27,593 bases of DNA from IMG/VR virus record IMGVR_UViG_3300034356_002131, positions 1 through 27,593 of that record; one strand, given 5' to 3'. Position numbers and translations under genes: made by a program. Position 1 is the stretch's first letter. Each line of letters opens with the position of its first letter. Shown here in pieces: positions 10,757 to 18,805 of this stretch. A model generated the notes under the pieces. The model saw only the letters and a program-made list of their open reading frames with translations. It did not search any database and was not told where the DNA came from. The stretch is from a virus.

Positions 10757-11206
10757 TTATTGAATAACTGCAGTACTTGTACTATTATTGAAGAAAACGC
10801 TTAATGCTTGTGCATTATTGAATGGGGTAACCGCTATTTCCATTTCAATTAATATGCCATTTTCTTGTGGGTAAGCACTAACGGTATTGACTATCAATCT
10901 CGGATCTTGATTTGCAACTCGTCTAAGTTCTGTTTCTAATTTGTTCTGTACATCAAACGTATTTGGTTCAAAAACAAAACTCCAAAGAGTAGTTCCGTAA
11001 CCCGGATTCCCAACTTTTTGTCCCTGTTGAATATTCAATGCATTAATGAAATCTTGTATAACCAACTGCTCGTCCACTAGCTTAAACTTTTTGCCAGGAA
11101 TCACTGGTTGTACCATAGAACCTACTCCACCAGCAATACCAGCTGGTAAATTAGTAGAACGGGGCTTGTTAGAGTTAATAGTACTGAAACCAATGTATGA
11201 TGGCAT
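10757..11206 (-). CDS. gp25: Baseplate wedge subunit gp25
   Basis: The 149-residue protein belongs to the gp25/GpW lysozyme-like baseplate family. It sits in the inner wedge core and helps nucleate the sheath. The family core is visible from about residue 42 to 135: LVDEQLVIQDFINALNI, then GNPGYGTTLWSFVFEPN (the conserved FEP motif at about 79-81), LETELRRVANQDPR and a terminal beta-strand pair (GILIEMEIAV). Despite the family name, no lytic role is expected. The length is near that of T4 gp25 (132 residues) plus a Pro/Gly-rich N-terminal leader of about 40 residues. The ATG at 11206 is preceded by AGGA with a 6-base spacer. Gene 5 ends 20 bases upstream and gp6 follows 56 bases downstream. 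Confidence 0.95.
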   Translation of the reverse strand: MPSYIGFSTINSNKPRSTNLPAGIAGGVGSMVQPVIPGKKFKLVDEQLVIQDFINALNIQQGQKVGNPGYGTTLWSFVFEPNTFDVQNKLETELRRVANQDPRLIVNTVSAYPQENGILIEMEIAVTPFNNAQALSVFFNNSTSTAVIQ

Positions 11207-11222
11207 ATTTTATCCTATAACG

Positions 11223-11230
11223 TATTTATG
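11223..11230 (-). promoter_or_regulatory. Late promoter -10 box for gp25, overlapping the gene 5 stop
   Basis: CATAAATA on the minus strand matches 7 of 8 positions of the T4 late box. The TAA inside it (11226-11228) is the stop codon of gene 5. It lies 17 bases before the gp25 ATG. Confidence 0.6.
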
Positions 11231-14200
11231 CTATGCTGTTTCGCTCGTTTAGCAGTTCATATCCTTTTTTCTGAATTGCTAATAATTGTGACCTGTATTG
11301 TTGTGTTGTTTCGTATATTGCCCTGACTGACGGGTCACCTGCAGGTAAGTTATTATTTGCATTTTCATATGTTTCGGCAGACGCATTATATTGTGCTCTA
11401 ACCGTTTTAGCTTCCTCGTTTAAAGCCTCTAATTTTGCATCAATTTCTTTATACTTTTCTTTTTTTGTATCAAGCGTAGACAGTCCAGCTTTATATGCAT
11501 CTTCACTAACACCTGCAAAGTTTGGTTCCGGTATTCTAGAATCTCCAAGTATGTCTCTTGTCTGTGCGGTATCACGGGTATTTGTATTAATAGCTACTGT
11601 AGGTAGCTTTAATGAGTTTCCTCCTGACCCAGAATTTGGAAAAGAACTAACTAATGCTTGTAATTGTGATGCTACCCCTGTTGGCAATCCTTCAAAGGCT
11701 AAGTTAGATAATGTTTTCTTACCACTTTTTAAATCATCTAACCCTTTTGTTAATGCTCCTACTGCTCCTGTGGCTGCTGACAATGCACCAGATGATGCTA
11801 GAGGATTAATTGATGCTATATTAGATATACCATTTGTAATTGCGCTTGCTTGGCCGGCTAAAGCTGTGATGGCTGCTACCCCTGGTGCATTATTAACGGC
11901 ACCGAAGGCATTGTTAACTACAGAAGCAACTACACCAGCACCACCGGGTAATGCTCCCAATCCAGTAGATAGGTTTGCTGTTATACCTGTTGCCGTTTTT
12001 AATAATCCGCTGGCTGCCCCTGTTACTGCACCTAATGCACCTGTTAATCCACTAGTTACTGAACCTAACGCACCTGTTATTCCTCCAGTAACAGCACCTA
12101 ACACACCTGCTATCCCACCGGTTGATGGAGCCTGTGCGGCCGCTTGTGCTTTTTCTGTTATATCTTTAATATTTTGAGGTACTCCGGCTTGTAATGTAGG
12201 GAATGCTCCGGTGATGGCTGCAAATGCACTGCCTGCTACACCTTTAGCACTGTCTAATAATCCTGCTATTCCACCTATAGCTCCTTTAGCCATTCCACCT
12301 AATGCACCTGCAATACTACTTAAACCACCTGTTACGGTACTTGCTAAGTTACCAGCAAAATTACCTGCTGATACTAAACTGCTAGCTGACCCTAATACAC
12401 TATTCAATGCACCTGTTGCCGCACCTACTACATTTGCCACTGCACCATTAACTGCTCCGGTTACTGCACTGGCTGCATTGCTAACTAAGTTTACTGTATT
12501 TTGTACTCCTACGGTAGATGCTGCCATTACTAAACCGGCAATTACCGTGCCTGATTCTTTTCCGGTAATTAATCCACTAGTGGTTAATGCTTTTTGTGCT
12601 ATTTTTAATCCAACAACCGCTCCGGCAACTTGTGCCACTGGATTGTTTATATAAGAATTTAAATTTGTAATACCATCTTTACCCGTAAACATATTAGGAG
12701 TTAATACTTGCTGTACTGTTTTACCACTTTGTACTAAACTGTTGGCATATGCAGCCGTACCTGGTTTAATAATCTGGTTAACTTCCATTTGATTAAAAGT
12801 TTGTGCCATACCACCTACTACACCGACCGGACCCGATGCTGTTTCTACTACTCCTGCACCTAATTTAACTGCGGCGGCTGCCGGTCCTGTTGCGGCTAAG
12901 GTAGATAATTGACCAACCATTGTGCCTGTTGTATTTTTGTCTAATGCCGCACTAATTGCTGATGATGGTGGTACAGTAGATGCTACAGCAACACTTACTG
13001 GATTAGTTGGTGCTCCTGCACTAGCATTTGCTGCCGCAACTGCAGATGACGGTGCTGCCGGCAATGCCGTACCTGCATTGTTATCAACTTTAACATCAAC
13101 ACCTTGATTTGCGCTAGCCCACGGTGCGTGAGCAGGTGCTCTACTTACAATACTTAATAATTTACCCGGTGCGGCCGCCCATCCCTTAGTAGCATCATTC
13201 AATGTGTCAGTATGTGCTGTTAAAGGTAATGGTTTAACTTCTTGTGGTACCAAACTTGATGAACCTGTATTCAAGTTAATCTTACTACCATTAATGTATG
13301 TGACTGAATCGCTATAAAACGATGCGTCTGCACCGCTAGCAAAACTCATTTTTCCATCAACTTTAGTTGTGTATTTACCAGAGGCATATAAACTAAAATC
13401 TGTTCCAACTTTCTGTGTTGTTTCTTTTTCACTAATTACTGCAATTGTATCTGCATTTATATTCAATGCTTTACCGGCGTTAATATTAATATTGTTATCG
13501 GCGTGTAAATTTAAATCACCCTGAGTTCTTACATTAACAGAGTTAGTAGAGTACATATCAATAGTACCTTCTTTACCTAACTCAATATAACTTTGTCCAT
13601 TTGCGTGAATGATAAACAATGTTTGACCGTCATCGCTCATTAATATTTGATGGCCTAAAGTACTACGTATTCTTACTAATTGGTCTTTACCTAGAATATC
13701 ACCATCATCCATTACTAGAGTATGGCCTCCCCTACGTGCAACAACATTTAGTCCGGTTGGTTTATCACTAGAGGCGGCTGTTGCAATAGATTCATCTGTA
13801 TAGCCACCTTCATATATGGGTCTACCGGGTGTGCTTACTCCCCAACCAACACGGCTTGGACTTTCACGTTGTGCAGATGACCCGATTACACCTCTAATTG
13901 GATCTCTAATCAATCCTTGTTGCGCTAATATACTAGCGGCATAACTATGTACAGGTTTGGCATCTGTTAAGTATTTGCTACTATTAACAATACCTTCATT
14001 ATTTGAATTTATATTGACTACAGGTAATCTTACTGCCCCACCTAATCGTGCCGCCTCACCGGCGTTAGGTACAATATTATCACTACCTCCAATAGCAGGA
14101 ACCATATGCAACGAGTCTGCTGGAGGTATAGCTCCTATATAAAATCCATAATTGGGATCACCGTTAATAAACAAACAAACTACTACTGTACCAATATCAG

Positions 14201-14504
14201 GTGGACTATTCCACATACCATAGCTATTTGGATTTTTAGTATATTCTCCAAATCCAGTATTGTTACCAGTAGGAGTAGTTGCACCAAAGAAAGGTGATAG
14301 ATAGTTAACAGTAACCCAACTTGAGTTGTTGTCCGGATTTTTTCCACCAAGCTCTTTTAAATATACCTCTAACCGTCCGGAACGTGTTGGGTCAATATTA
14401 TTTTTAACAACACCTAGTAGAGGGGTGCTACGTATAATACCTCCGCCGGCTGTAGGCAGTGTTGATTTAGTTACACCTCTTGGTTTAAATCCGTCTATTG
14501 ACAT
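11226..14504 (-). CDS. gp5: Baseplate hub/spike protein gp5-like, lacking the lysozyme domain
   Basis: The 1092-residue protein is the central spike-type hub component. An OB-fold domain covers about residues 25-165 (LGVVKNNIDPTRSGRLEVYL, SWVTVNYLSPFFG, WNSPPDIGTVVVCLFINGDPNYGFYIG). A triple-stranded beta-helix follows at about 255-415 (GGHTLVMDDG, HQILMSDDGQTLFI, ININAGKALNINADT, YINGSKINLNTGSS), as in gp5C and VgrG. The roughly 85 residues between them are too few for the T4-type lysozyme domain (about 165 residues), and no lysozyme motif is visible. About residues 465-915 form an Ala/Gly/Val-rich, low-complexity stretch with many GA and AVTGA repeats. About residues 1008-1092 are a charged predicted coiled coil (KEKYKEIDAKLEALNEEAKTV). 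The start at 14504 has AGAG 7-8 bases upstream and a perfect late box about 50 bases upstream. Confidence 0.9.
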   Translation of the reverse strand: MSIDGFKPRGVTKSTLPTAGGGIIRSTPLLGVVKNNIDPTRSGRLEVYLKELGGKNPDNNSSWVTVNYLSPFFGATTPTGNNTGFGEYTKNPNSYGMWNSPPDIGTVVVCLFINGDPNYGFYIGAIPPADSLHMVPAIGGSDNIVPNAGEAARLGGAVRLPVVNINSNNEGIVNSSKYLTDAKPVHSYAASILAQQGLIRDPIRGVIGSSAQRESPSRVGWGVSTPGRPIYEGGYTDESIATAASSDKPTGLNVVARRGGHTLVMDDGDILGKDQLVRIRSTLGHQILMSDDGQTLFIIHANGQSYIELGKEGTIDMYSTNSVNVRTQGDLNLHADNNININAGKALNINADTIAVISEKETTQKVGTDFSLYASGKYTTKVDGKMSFASGADASFYSDSVTYINGSKINLNTGSSSLVPQEVKPLPLTAHTDTLNDATKGWAAAPGKLLSIVSRAPAHAPWASANQGVDVKVDNNAGTALPAAPSSAVAAANASAGAPTNPVSVAVASTVPPSSAISAALDKNTTGTMVGQLSTLAATGPAAAAVKLGAGVVETASGPVGVVGGMAQTFNQMEVNQIIKPGTAAYANSLVQSGKTVQQVLTPNMFTGKDGITNLNSYINNPVAQVAGAVVGLKIAQKALTTSGLITGKESGTVIAGLVMAASTVGVQNTVNLVSNAASAVTGAVNGAVANVVGAATGALNSVLGSASSLVSAGNFAGNLASTVTGGLSSIAGALGGMAKGAIGGIAGLLDSAKGVAGSAFAAITGAFPTLQAGVPQNIKDITEKAQAAAQAPSTGGIAGVLGAVTGGITGALGSVTSGLTGALGAVTGAASGLLKTATGITANLSTGLGALPGGAGVVASVVNNAFGAVNNAPGVAAITALAGQASAITNGISNIASINPLASSGALSAATGAVGALTKGLDDLKSGKKTLSNLAFEGLPTGVASQLQALVSSFPNSGSGGNSLKLPTVAINTNTRDTAQTRDILGDSRIPEPNFAGVSEDAYKAGLSTLDTKKEKYKEIDAKLEALNEEAKTVRAQYNASAETYENANNNLPAGDPSVRAIYETTQQYRSQLLAIQKKGYELLNERNSIA

Positions 14505-14520
14505 ATAGTTTCTCTAGTTA

Positions 14521-17082
14521 TTATGGACCCAAGCCTATGCTTAAGTCTCTATTATTTATAGGAGCAATACCCGGTGGTTCTTCTTCTTCTCTACCACCCT
14601 GTGCTGACGGAGTTACATTAGTTGTACCAGTACTAGCATCATCATCTGCTACATTTTTCACAACAAATTGTCCACCATTAATCTGTGCCCCGGCTGAGCT
14701 ATTGGTTGCTTCTCCACCAAGCCCAGGAGGTGCAGATACGTTGTTGCTACCTCCCGTAGGGGATGTTATTGAATTCATCGGCGGGTCACTTCTGTTCAAT
14801 GCTATTTGATTTTCCGCTTGTTGTGACGCAATATTAGGATCCAATCCTGCCAATTCATCCGGTAATAATCCAGTTACTCCGTCAGTAGAGCCATTGGCAT
14901 TAGTTGTAGCAGTTGTCCCTGCTTGTGAGGTAGATTGTCTAACATCTGAACTATTCAGTGCATCTCTTGTATTATTTTCTCTAGTTGCCCCTGCTTTTTG
15001 ATCGTCTTGTTCCGCTCCTGGGAATGTGTAAATTCTACCCTTAAGTTGTTGTGTAAATTTACCACGACTAAAATCACTATCTACACTAATAAGCAAGTAG
15101 TGTATACCTTTTACATTTTTTACACTTTTTGGATATTTCCAAAATAATAACGATTCGTTAATACTCATTAATCCATCTTCGTTTTTATAATCAACACCTT
15201 CTTTAAAATTTATTTGTATAAAAACTTGACCACCGTTAGCATTAATAGTGAACCCATCTGGACCATAAAACTGACTATACACTTGATTCAATGATCCGGA
15301 CGAATCACTCATCAAATAATCCGGATCACCCATAATACTTACTTTTGCTTCTGCAAAACCTTTTGGATCAAATAAACTAGTTAGATATGAGTTCTGTGGG
15401 CCCAATCCAACATCGGGGGCACCTTGTCTAGGTTGATTATCGTGTCGGTCTGTAACCTGTGACACATCTATTTCACCACCATGTGAAGCAGGATCATTAG
15501 ACGGATCCAATGCAACCATGTAATATGCATTGTTTAATACCTGTTCATAGCTTATTACTTCTGTGTTTTTACCGGTGAACCAATAATCATAAATTTTATG
15601 TGGACCATAATAATTTGAAGTTTTATGTATATATGGGCTTATTGCAGCCGGTGTTTCATATGGTTGAATTACATATGTTATTTTATATGCAAAATCATTT
15701 CGCTTGGTATCCCATTCTAAACACTCAACTCTAGAACTTAAATTATACCATTTAATTCTTGCTGGATTTTTCTCTTGCTTTTCAGCATCACTACCGGTAT
15801 TACTATCCAAACTAGTGTCTTTAAGTATTTTCATTGCATCAGACAAATATGTACTTTGTTTAATAATATCACTGATTGCCTGTAAAATACTAGTATCATT
15901 AGAAAAAGTAATTGTTCTTTTGGTAAAGTCCGGATTTCTACTTTTTAATGCAGTAGATTCATTTGATTCTGCTGTGGTTGTTGCATTTCCCATTGGCAAC
16001 CGTGAAGGGTCAATACTAGCTACATCAACCAATCTAGCAGTCTTGATCGAGTCTGCATTTCCAATATATTCAACATAATATTCGTTTGGTCTACTAATTT
16101 CTTGTTTATCATATCTATCTTGTTCGTTTTGATTCAACACTTTCATCAAACTTTTTATCCCAGGACCTCTGCCATTTAATGCTTCTTCCACTGACGAGGC
16201 CACAATATTTTGACCATTACTTATTCTGCCACGTTTAACACCATATGCGGTGTCTGGCGCAAGTGAGTTTGCTTCAATTTTATATGTTGATATTTTTCCA
16301 TCAAGCGTAAATTTCATGTTAGTAATAACACAATCATAAAATCTTTCAAATACTCCACTAGATATGTTTGGTTGTTTAGTGTCAATAATGCCACTATCTT
16401 TTGCCGATAGCAAATTGCCATTGATATCATATCCTTGAAATCTTATACCTAAAATATAAAACTGTTTTAATTCATTTGATACCTGAGTATAATTTTTTAT
16501 TCTACTACGTTGTTGTAGGGCTGATGATGCTTGCCGTAATTTAGATATAAAAGAAAATCCATATGGTTCATATATATTGAACGATAGTTTTGTTGTGTTA
16601 GATTCTGTTGTTGTATCCGGTCCTTGTATGGCATTTTTTATTTTTAAATCATCTATGTAGAAATCTAACTCAAAACCCGGTGCACGTTTATTACCGGTAG
16701 GACTGTTAATGCCACCACTTTGTGCTATTAAAAATGCACCGCCGGTATCTTGATTAGCCAAGACATTAATATTTTTTCTACCCGAATCCGTAAATGCACC
16801 GTATGCATCGGGAGTTATCATATATAAACTGATTTGATATGTATAGCTTGCAAAATTACCTAAGGGATTATAAGTGCGTTTACCCGGTCTAGTTCCTACT
16901 ACTCCCCCTACACCTGTACTTGGTTTTGGTCTGTCTGCTGTTATGGTTATTGTGCCTAATTCGGTTGGTGTACTAGAATCAGGCGGAGGTGTAGTGTTCG
17001 CTATTTCGGCCGCGGCAGTCTGTTTATTATAACTGTTATCATCATCAGGAGGACCGGTTAGAACATTACCTTCTACTGACAT
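14521..17082 (-). CDS. Structural protein, probable baseplate hub (gp27-like role)
   Basis: The 853-residue protein lies between gp53 and gp5. Its ATG (17080-17082) follows the gp53 TAA directly, with AGGA 6 bases upstream, so the genes are probably translationally coupled. N- and C-terminal tails of about 60 and 160 residues are Pro/Gly/Ser/Thr/Asn-rich and probably disordered. The core (about 75-690) is mixed alpha/beta, with segments such as YTYQISLYMITPDAYGAF, FELDFYIDDLKIKNAI, SFNIYEPYGFSFI, ECLEWDTKRNDFAYKITYVIQPYETP and YYGPHKIYDYWFTGKNTEV. I do not recognise a named T4 homologue by sequence. Being next to gp5 and having this size suggest the hub trimer that holds gp5 (gp27 in T4, 391 residues), but that is inference from context. 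A virion structural role is well supported. Confidence 0.72.
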   Translation of the reverse strand: MSVEGNVLTGPPDDDNSYNKQTAAAEIANTTPPPDSSTPTELGTITITADRPKPSTGVGGVVGTRPGKRTYNPLGNFASYTYQISLYMITPDAYGAFTDSGRKNINVLANQDTGGAFLIAQSGGINSPTGNKRAPGFELDFYIDDLKIKNAIQGPDTTTESNTTKLSFNIYEPYGFSFISKLRQASSALQQRSRIKNYTQVSNELKQFYILGIRFQGYDINGNLLSAKDSGIIDTKQPNISSGVFERFYDCVITNMKFTLDGKISTYKIEANSLAPDTAYGVKRGRISNGQNIVASSVEEALNGRGPGIKSLMKVLNQNEQDRYDKQEISRPNEYYVEYIGNADSIKTARLVDVASIDPSRLPMGNATTTAESNESTALKSRNPDFTKRTITFSNDTSILQAISDIIKQSTYLSDAMKILKDTSLDSNTGSDAEKQEKNPARIKWYNLSSRVECLEWDTKRNDFAYKITYVIQPYETPAAISPYIHKTSNYYGPHKIYDYWFTGKNTEVISYEQVLNNAYYMVALDPSNDPASHGGEIDVSQVTDRHDNQPRQGAPDVGLGPQNSYLTSLFDPKGFAEAKVSIMGDPDYLMSDSSGSLNQVYSQFYGPDGFTINANGGQVFIQINFKEGVDYKNEDGLMSINESLLFWKYPKSVKNVKGIHYLLISVDSDFSRGKFTQQLKGRIYTFPGAEQDDQKAGATRENNTRDALNSSDVRQSTSQAGTTATTNANGSTDGVTGLLPDELAGLDPNIASQQAENQIALNRSDPPMNSITSPTGGSNNVSAPPGLGGEATNSSAGAQINGGQFVVKNVADDDASTGTTNVTPSAQGGREEEEPPGIAPINNRDLSIGLGP
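14553..14560 (-). promoter_or_regulatory. Late promoter -10 box for gp5 (exact T4 consensus)
   Basis: The minus strand reads TATAAATA, identical to the T4 late box. It lies inside the last codons of the upstream 853-residue structural gene and 48 bases before the gp5 ATG, so gp5 and the genes after it can have their own late transcript. Confidence 0.7.
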
Positions 17083-17394
17083 TTATAATCCTAACAATTG
17101 TTTTAATAAATTTGATTTAGGCAAATATATACCTACACCTGTTACAAAATCAAAATATGGATCTTTTAATCTATTTGAATTTCTTGCGGCAAATACCCAC
17201 CATAATCTGCTATCAGCATATAAGTCATATGCTAATAAGTCAGGGCGATATTCATATACCATAGTGATTTCCCAATAGATATCAGATGGTTGTTTAACAA
17301 TAGGTCTATCTATCATTACATCTAAAAACTTACCATTAACTACATCAGTGTTGTAATATGGACTTGTTGCTGGATAAAGTGTATTGTTTGCCAT
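17083..17394 (-). CDS. gp53: Baseplate wedge subunit gp53
   Basis: This 103-residue wedge protein matches the gp53 family (NTLYPATSPYYNTDV, PSDIYWEITMVYEYRPDLLAYDLY, SRLWWVFAARNSNRLKDPYFDF, GVGIYLP). In T4, gp53 (196 residues) joins wedges at the inner baseplate; here only the conserved LysM-like core is present. The ATG at 17394 is chosen over an in-frame TTG at 17400 because GGAGG lies 9 bases before it. The A of the upstream gene's TAA is also the A of this ATG (TAATG), a classic translational coupling. The 853-residue gene starts immediately after its stop, so these three genes act as one tight translational unit. Confidence 0.93.
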   Translation of the reverse strand: MANNTLYPATSPYYNTDVVNGKFLDVMIDRPIVKQPSDIYWEITMVYEYRPDLLAYDLYADSRLWWVFAARNSNRLKDPYFDFVTGVGIYLPKSNLLKQLLGL

Positions 17395-18680
17395 TACCAA
17401 ATTCCTCCGCCATCTCGTTTACTGCCTTGAAGCAATGTACCAGTAGCATATTCTCTTAAACTAAACTTAGTGCTTATATCATTTCTTGTAACAATCGGAT
17501 TAGCTGTCAATGTTATTTGCATTTTAGTAGGTACATATGTTGGTTGTGTATTTGTCGCCTTAGTGAACCTAGGTGCTGCCGCTCCTCCGCCTGCTACTAG
17601 TCCATTTGCACCTAATCTACGACAAGATACTCCATTATCTACTAACCCTGGTTCTTCTTGGTATTGATACATAGCGGCATCAACCCCCGGTTGTAATGTT
17701 GGACTACCTGCACGTATATAGTCCACATCATTGGGTAGGCTATAATTAAAATTAGTTATAACTAAAGGATGCTTGTCAAACTGAAATTCTCCTAATCCAG
17801 AAAGATAACACAATGGCGGGGGTACTCCGGGTCCGGGCTGTTGGTCTTTACCATAAAACATTTTAGTGACACTACGGAAGAAATGTATTACTGCTAATAA
17901 ATAATTTGCTTCAAATGAATCTTGTGCGGTAAAGTCACACGTGATTGTTAATTGGTCTACACTACTATTCTTATATTGAAATAGTTTGTAATTGCTGTGT
18001 ACTAGATCCGATGGTTCATAGTGTGCGGCATAGTTAACAGATATACTTGGTGTGTATGGGAATACTACACCGTCAGTCTTTTGTAAATATCCTAATATGC
18101 CAGGATTCTCTGCTTTATATAAGTAACCGGCATCAGGGGCTAAACTTAGTCGTACACGCCAATCACCTTTTGTTTTTGCATTTTCTGCATCTTGTGTAAT
18201 CTGTCTGGCTCTAGCGTTCTCAACTGACCCTTGCAGACCTTGCATTCCACCATATGCACCTATTATATCTTGTTCTGTGCGTGGTAGGATTTCACCATTT
18301 AATGCTTCAGCTTCCAGTCTAGCTTTTTCAATTGCATCGTCTACATTAATAGTTGCCGGTGCAGGATTCTGTATTGTTTCACTACCCAGATTAGTATTTG
18401 GATCTGTATTTGGATCAACAGTTAATTGTCCACGTGACAGTTGTTCGGTATCGTTACCTACATTAGTATTTGGATCATTAGCGGCTACTGTTAAATTAGA
18501 TAGTTGTGATTGTAAACTAGCCAAAGAAGTCTGTGCAAAAAACAAACTTCTTTCTAAATTAGCAATTACTGCAGGGTCTGGATTAGGTGACCCTGCAGCC
18601 TGATCCAATTGAAGTTCTAATGATGCTACTTGAGCCGTTGCTAAAGCAATATCGGCTTCTAATTGAGCTTGTGATGCCAT
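17394..18680 (-). CDS. Baseplate tail-tube cap/initiator protein, gp48/gp54-like
   Basis: The 428-residue protein opens the minus-strand structural operon. Residues 1-65 are Ala/Leu/Gln-rich with heptad-like spacing and look coiled coil. Residues about 65-145 contain Asp/Asn/Pro/Thr repeats (DPNTN twice, DPNTDPNTNLG) and are probably a flexible linker. The conserved part starts near residue 155: WRVRLSLAPDAGYLYKAE, then GVVFPYTPSISVNYAAHYEP, KNSSVDQLTITCDFTAQDSFEANYLLAVIHFFRSVTKMFYGKDQ, PPPLCYLSGLGEFQFDKHPLVITNF, and the end KMQITLTANPIVTRNDISTKFSLREYA. This is the module annotated as tube cap in T4-like cyanophages; T4 gp48 and gp54 both cap the baseplate and start the tube, and I cannot tell which one this represents. 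The RBS (AAGGA) is about 13 bases from the ATG, somewhat far. Confidence 0.82.
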   Translation of the reverse strand: MASQAQLEADIALATAQVASLELQLDQAAGSPNPDPAVIANLERSLFFAQTSLASLQSQLSNLTVAANDPNTNVGNDTEQLSRGQLTVDPNTDPNTNLGSETIQNPAPATINVDDAIEKARLEAEALNGEILPRTEQDIIGAYGGMQGLQGSVENARARQITQDAENAKTKGDWRVRLSLAPDAGYLYKAENPGILGYLQKTDGVVFPYTPSISVNYAAHYEPSDLVHSNYKLFQYKNSSVDQLTITCDFTAQDSFEANYLLAVIHFFRSVTKMFYGKDQQPGPGVPPPLCYLSGLGEFQFDKHPLVITNFNYSLPNDVDYIRAGSPTLQPGVDAAMYQYQEEPGLVDNGVSCRRLGANGLVAGGGAAAPRFTKATNTQPTYVPTKMQITLTANPIVTRNDISTKFSLREYATGTLLQGSKRDGGGIW

Positions 18681-18702
18681 AATATGTTGTTATCCTTACT
18701 TA

Positions 18703-18710
18703 TATTTATC
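18703..18710 (-). promoter_or_regulatory. Late promoter -10 box for the baseplate operon
   Basis: GATAAATA on the minus strand, 22 bases before the tube-cap ATG, matches 7 of 8 of the T4 late box. It directly abuts a plus-strand GCTAAATA (18711-18718), so the two boxes form a back-to-back inverted pair in the divergent gap. Confidence 0.6.
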
Positions 18711-18718
18711 GCTAAATA
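18711..18718 (+). promoter_or_regulatory. Possible late-type box facing gp55
   Basis: GCTAAATA on the plus strand is one base different from the ACTAAATA that precedes the tape-measure-like gene. It could give late transcription of gene 55 itself. It is a relaxed match (6 of 8 to the T4 consensus) and lies 87 bases before the gp55 start, so this is tentative. Confidence 0.3.
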
Positions 18719-18753
18719 AAAGTGCTAATTTTACCCTTTTCACTAAAAAATTG

Positions 18754-18782
18754 TTGCTTTTCTGCAACTATTGTGTTACACT
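18754..18782 (+). promoter_or_regulatory. Possible sigma70-type promoter for gp55
   Basis: TTGCTT (18754-18759) and TACACT (18777-18782) are separated by 17 bases, with an extended -10 TG at 18774-18775. The predicted start would be near 18789, about 17 bases before the gp55 ATG. The spacer contains a perfect 5-bp hairpin (GTTGC/GCAAC, 18753-18767). An early or middle promoter is needed here because gp55 must be made before late transcription, but the -35 match is poor. Confidence 0.4.
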
Positions 18783-18805
18783 ACATCAAACATACTAAGG
18801 AAACT

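Noticed and set aside
11551-12654. Long plus-strand frames opposite gene 5 (208 and 147 codons)
   Set aside because: They are antisense to the Ala/Gly-rich part of gp5, whose codons rarely create stops on the other strand; no RBS and Ala/Pro-rich nonsense composition.
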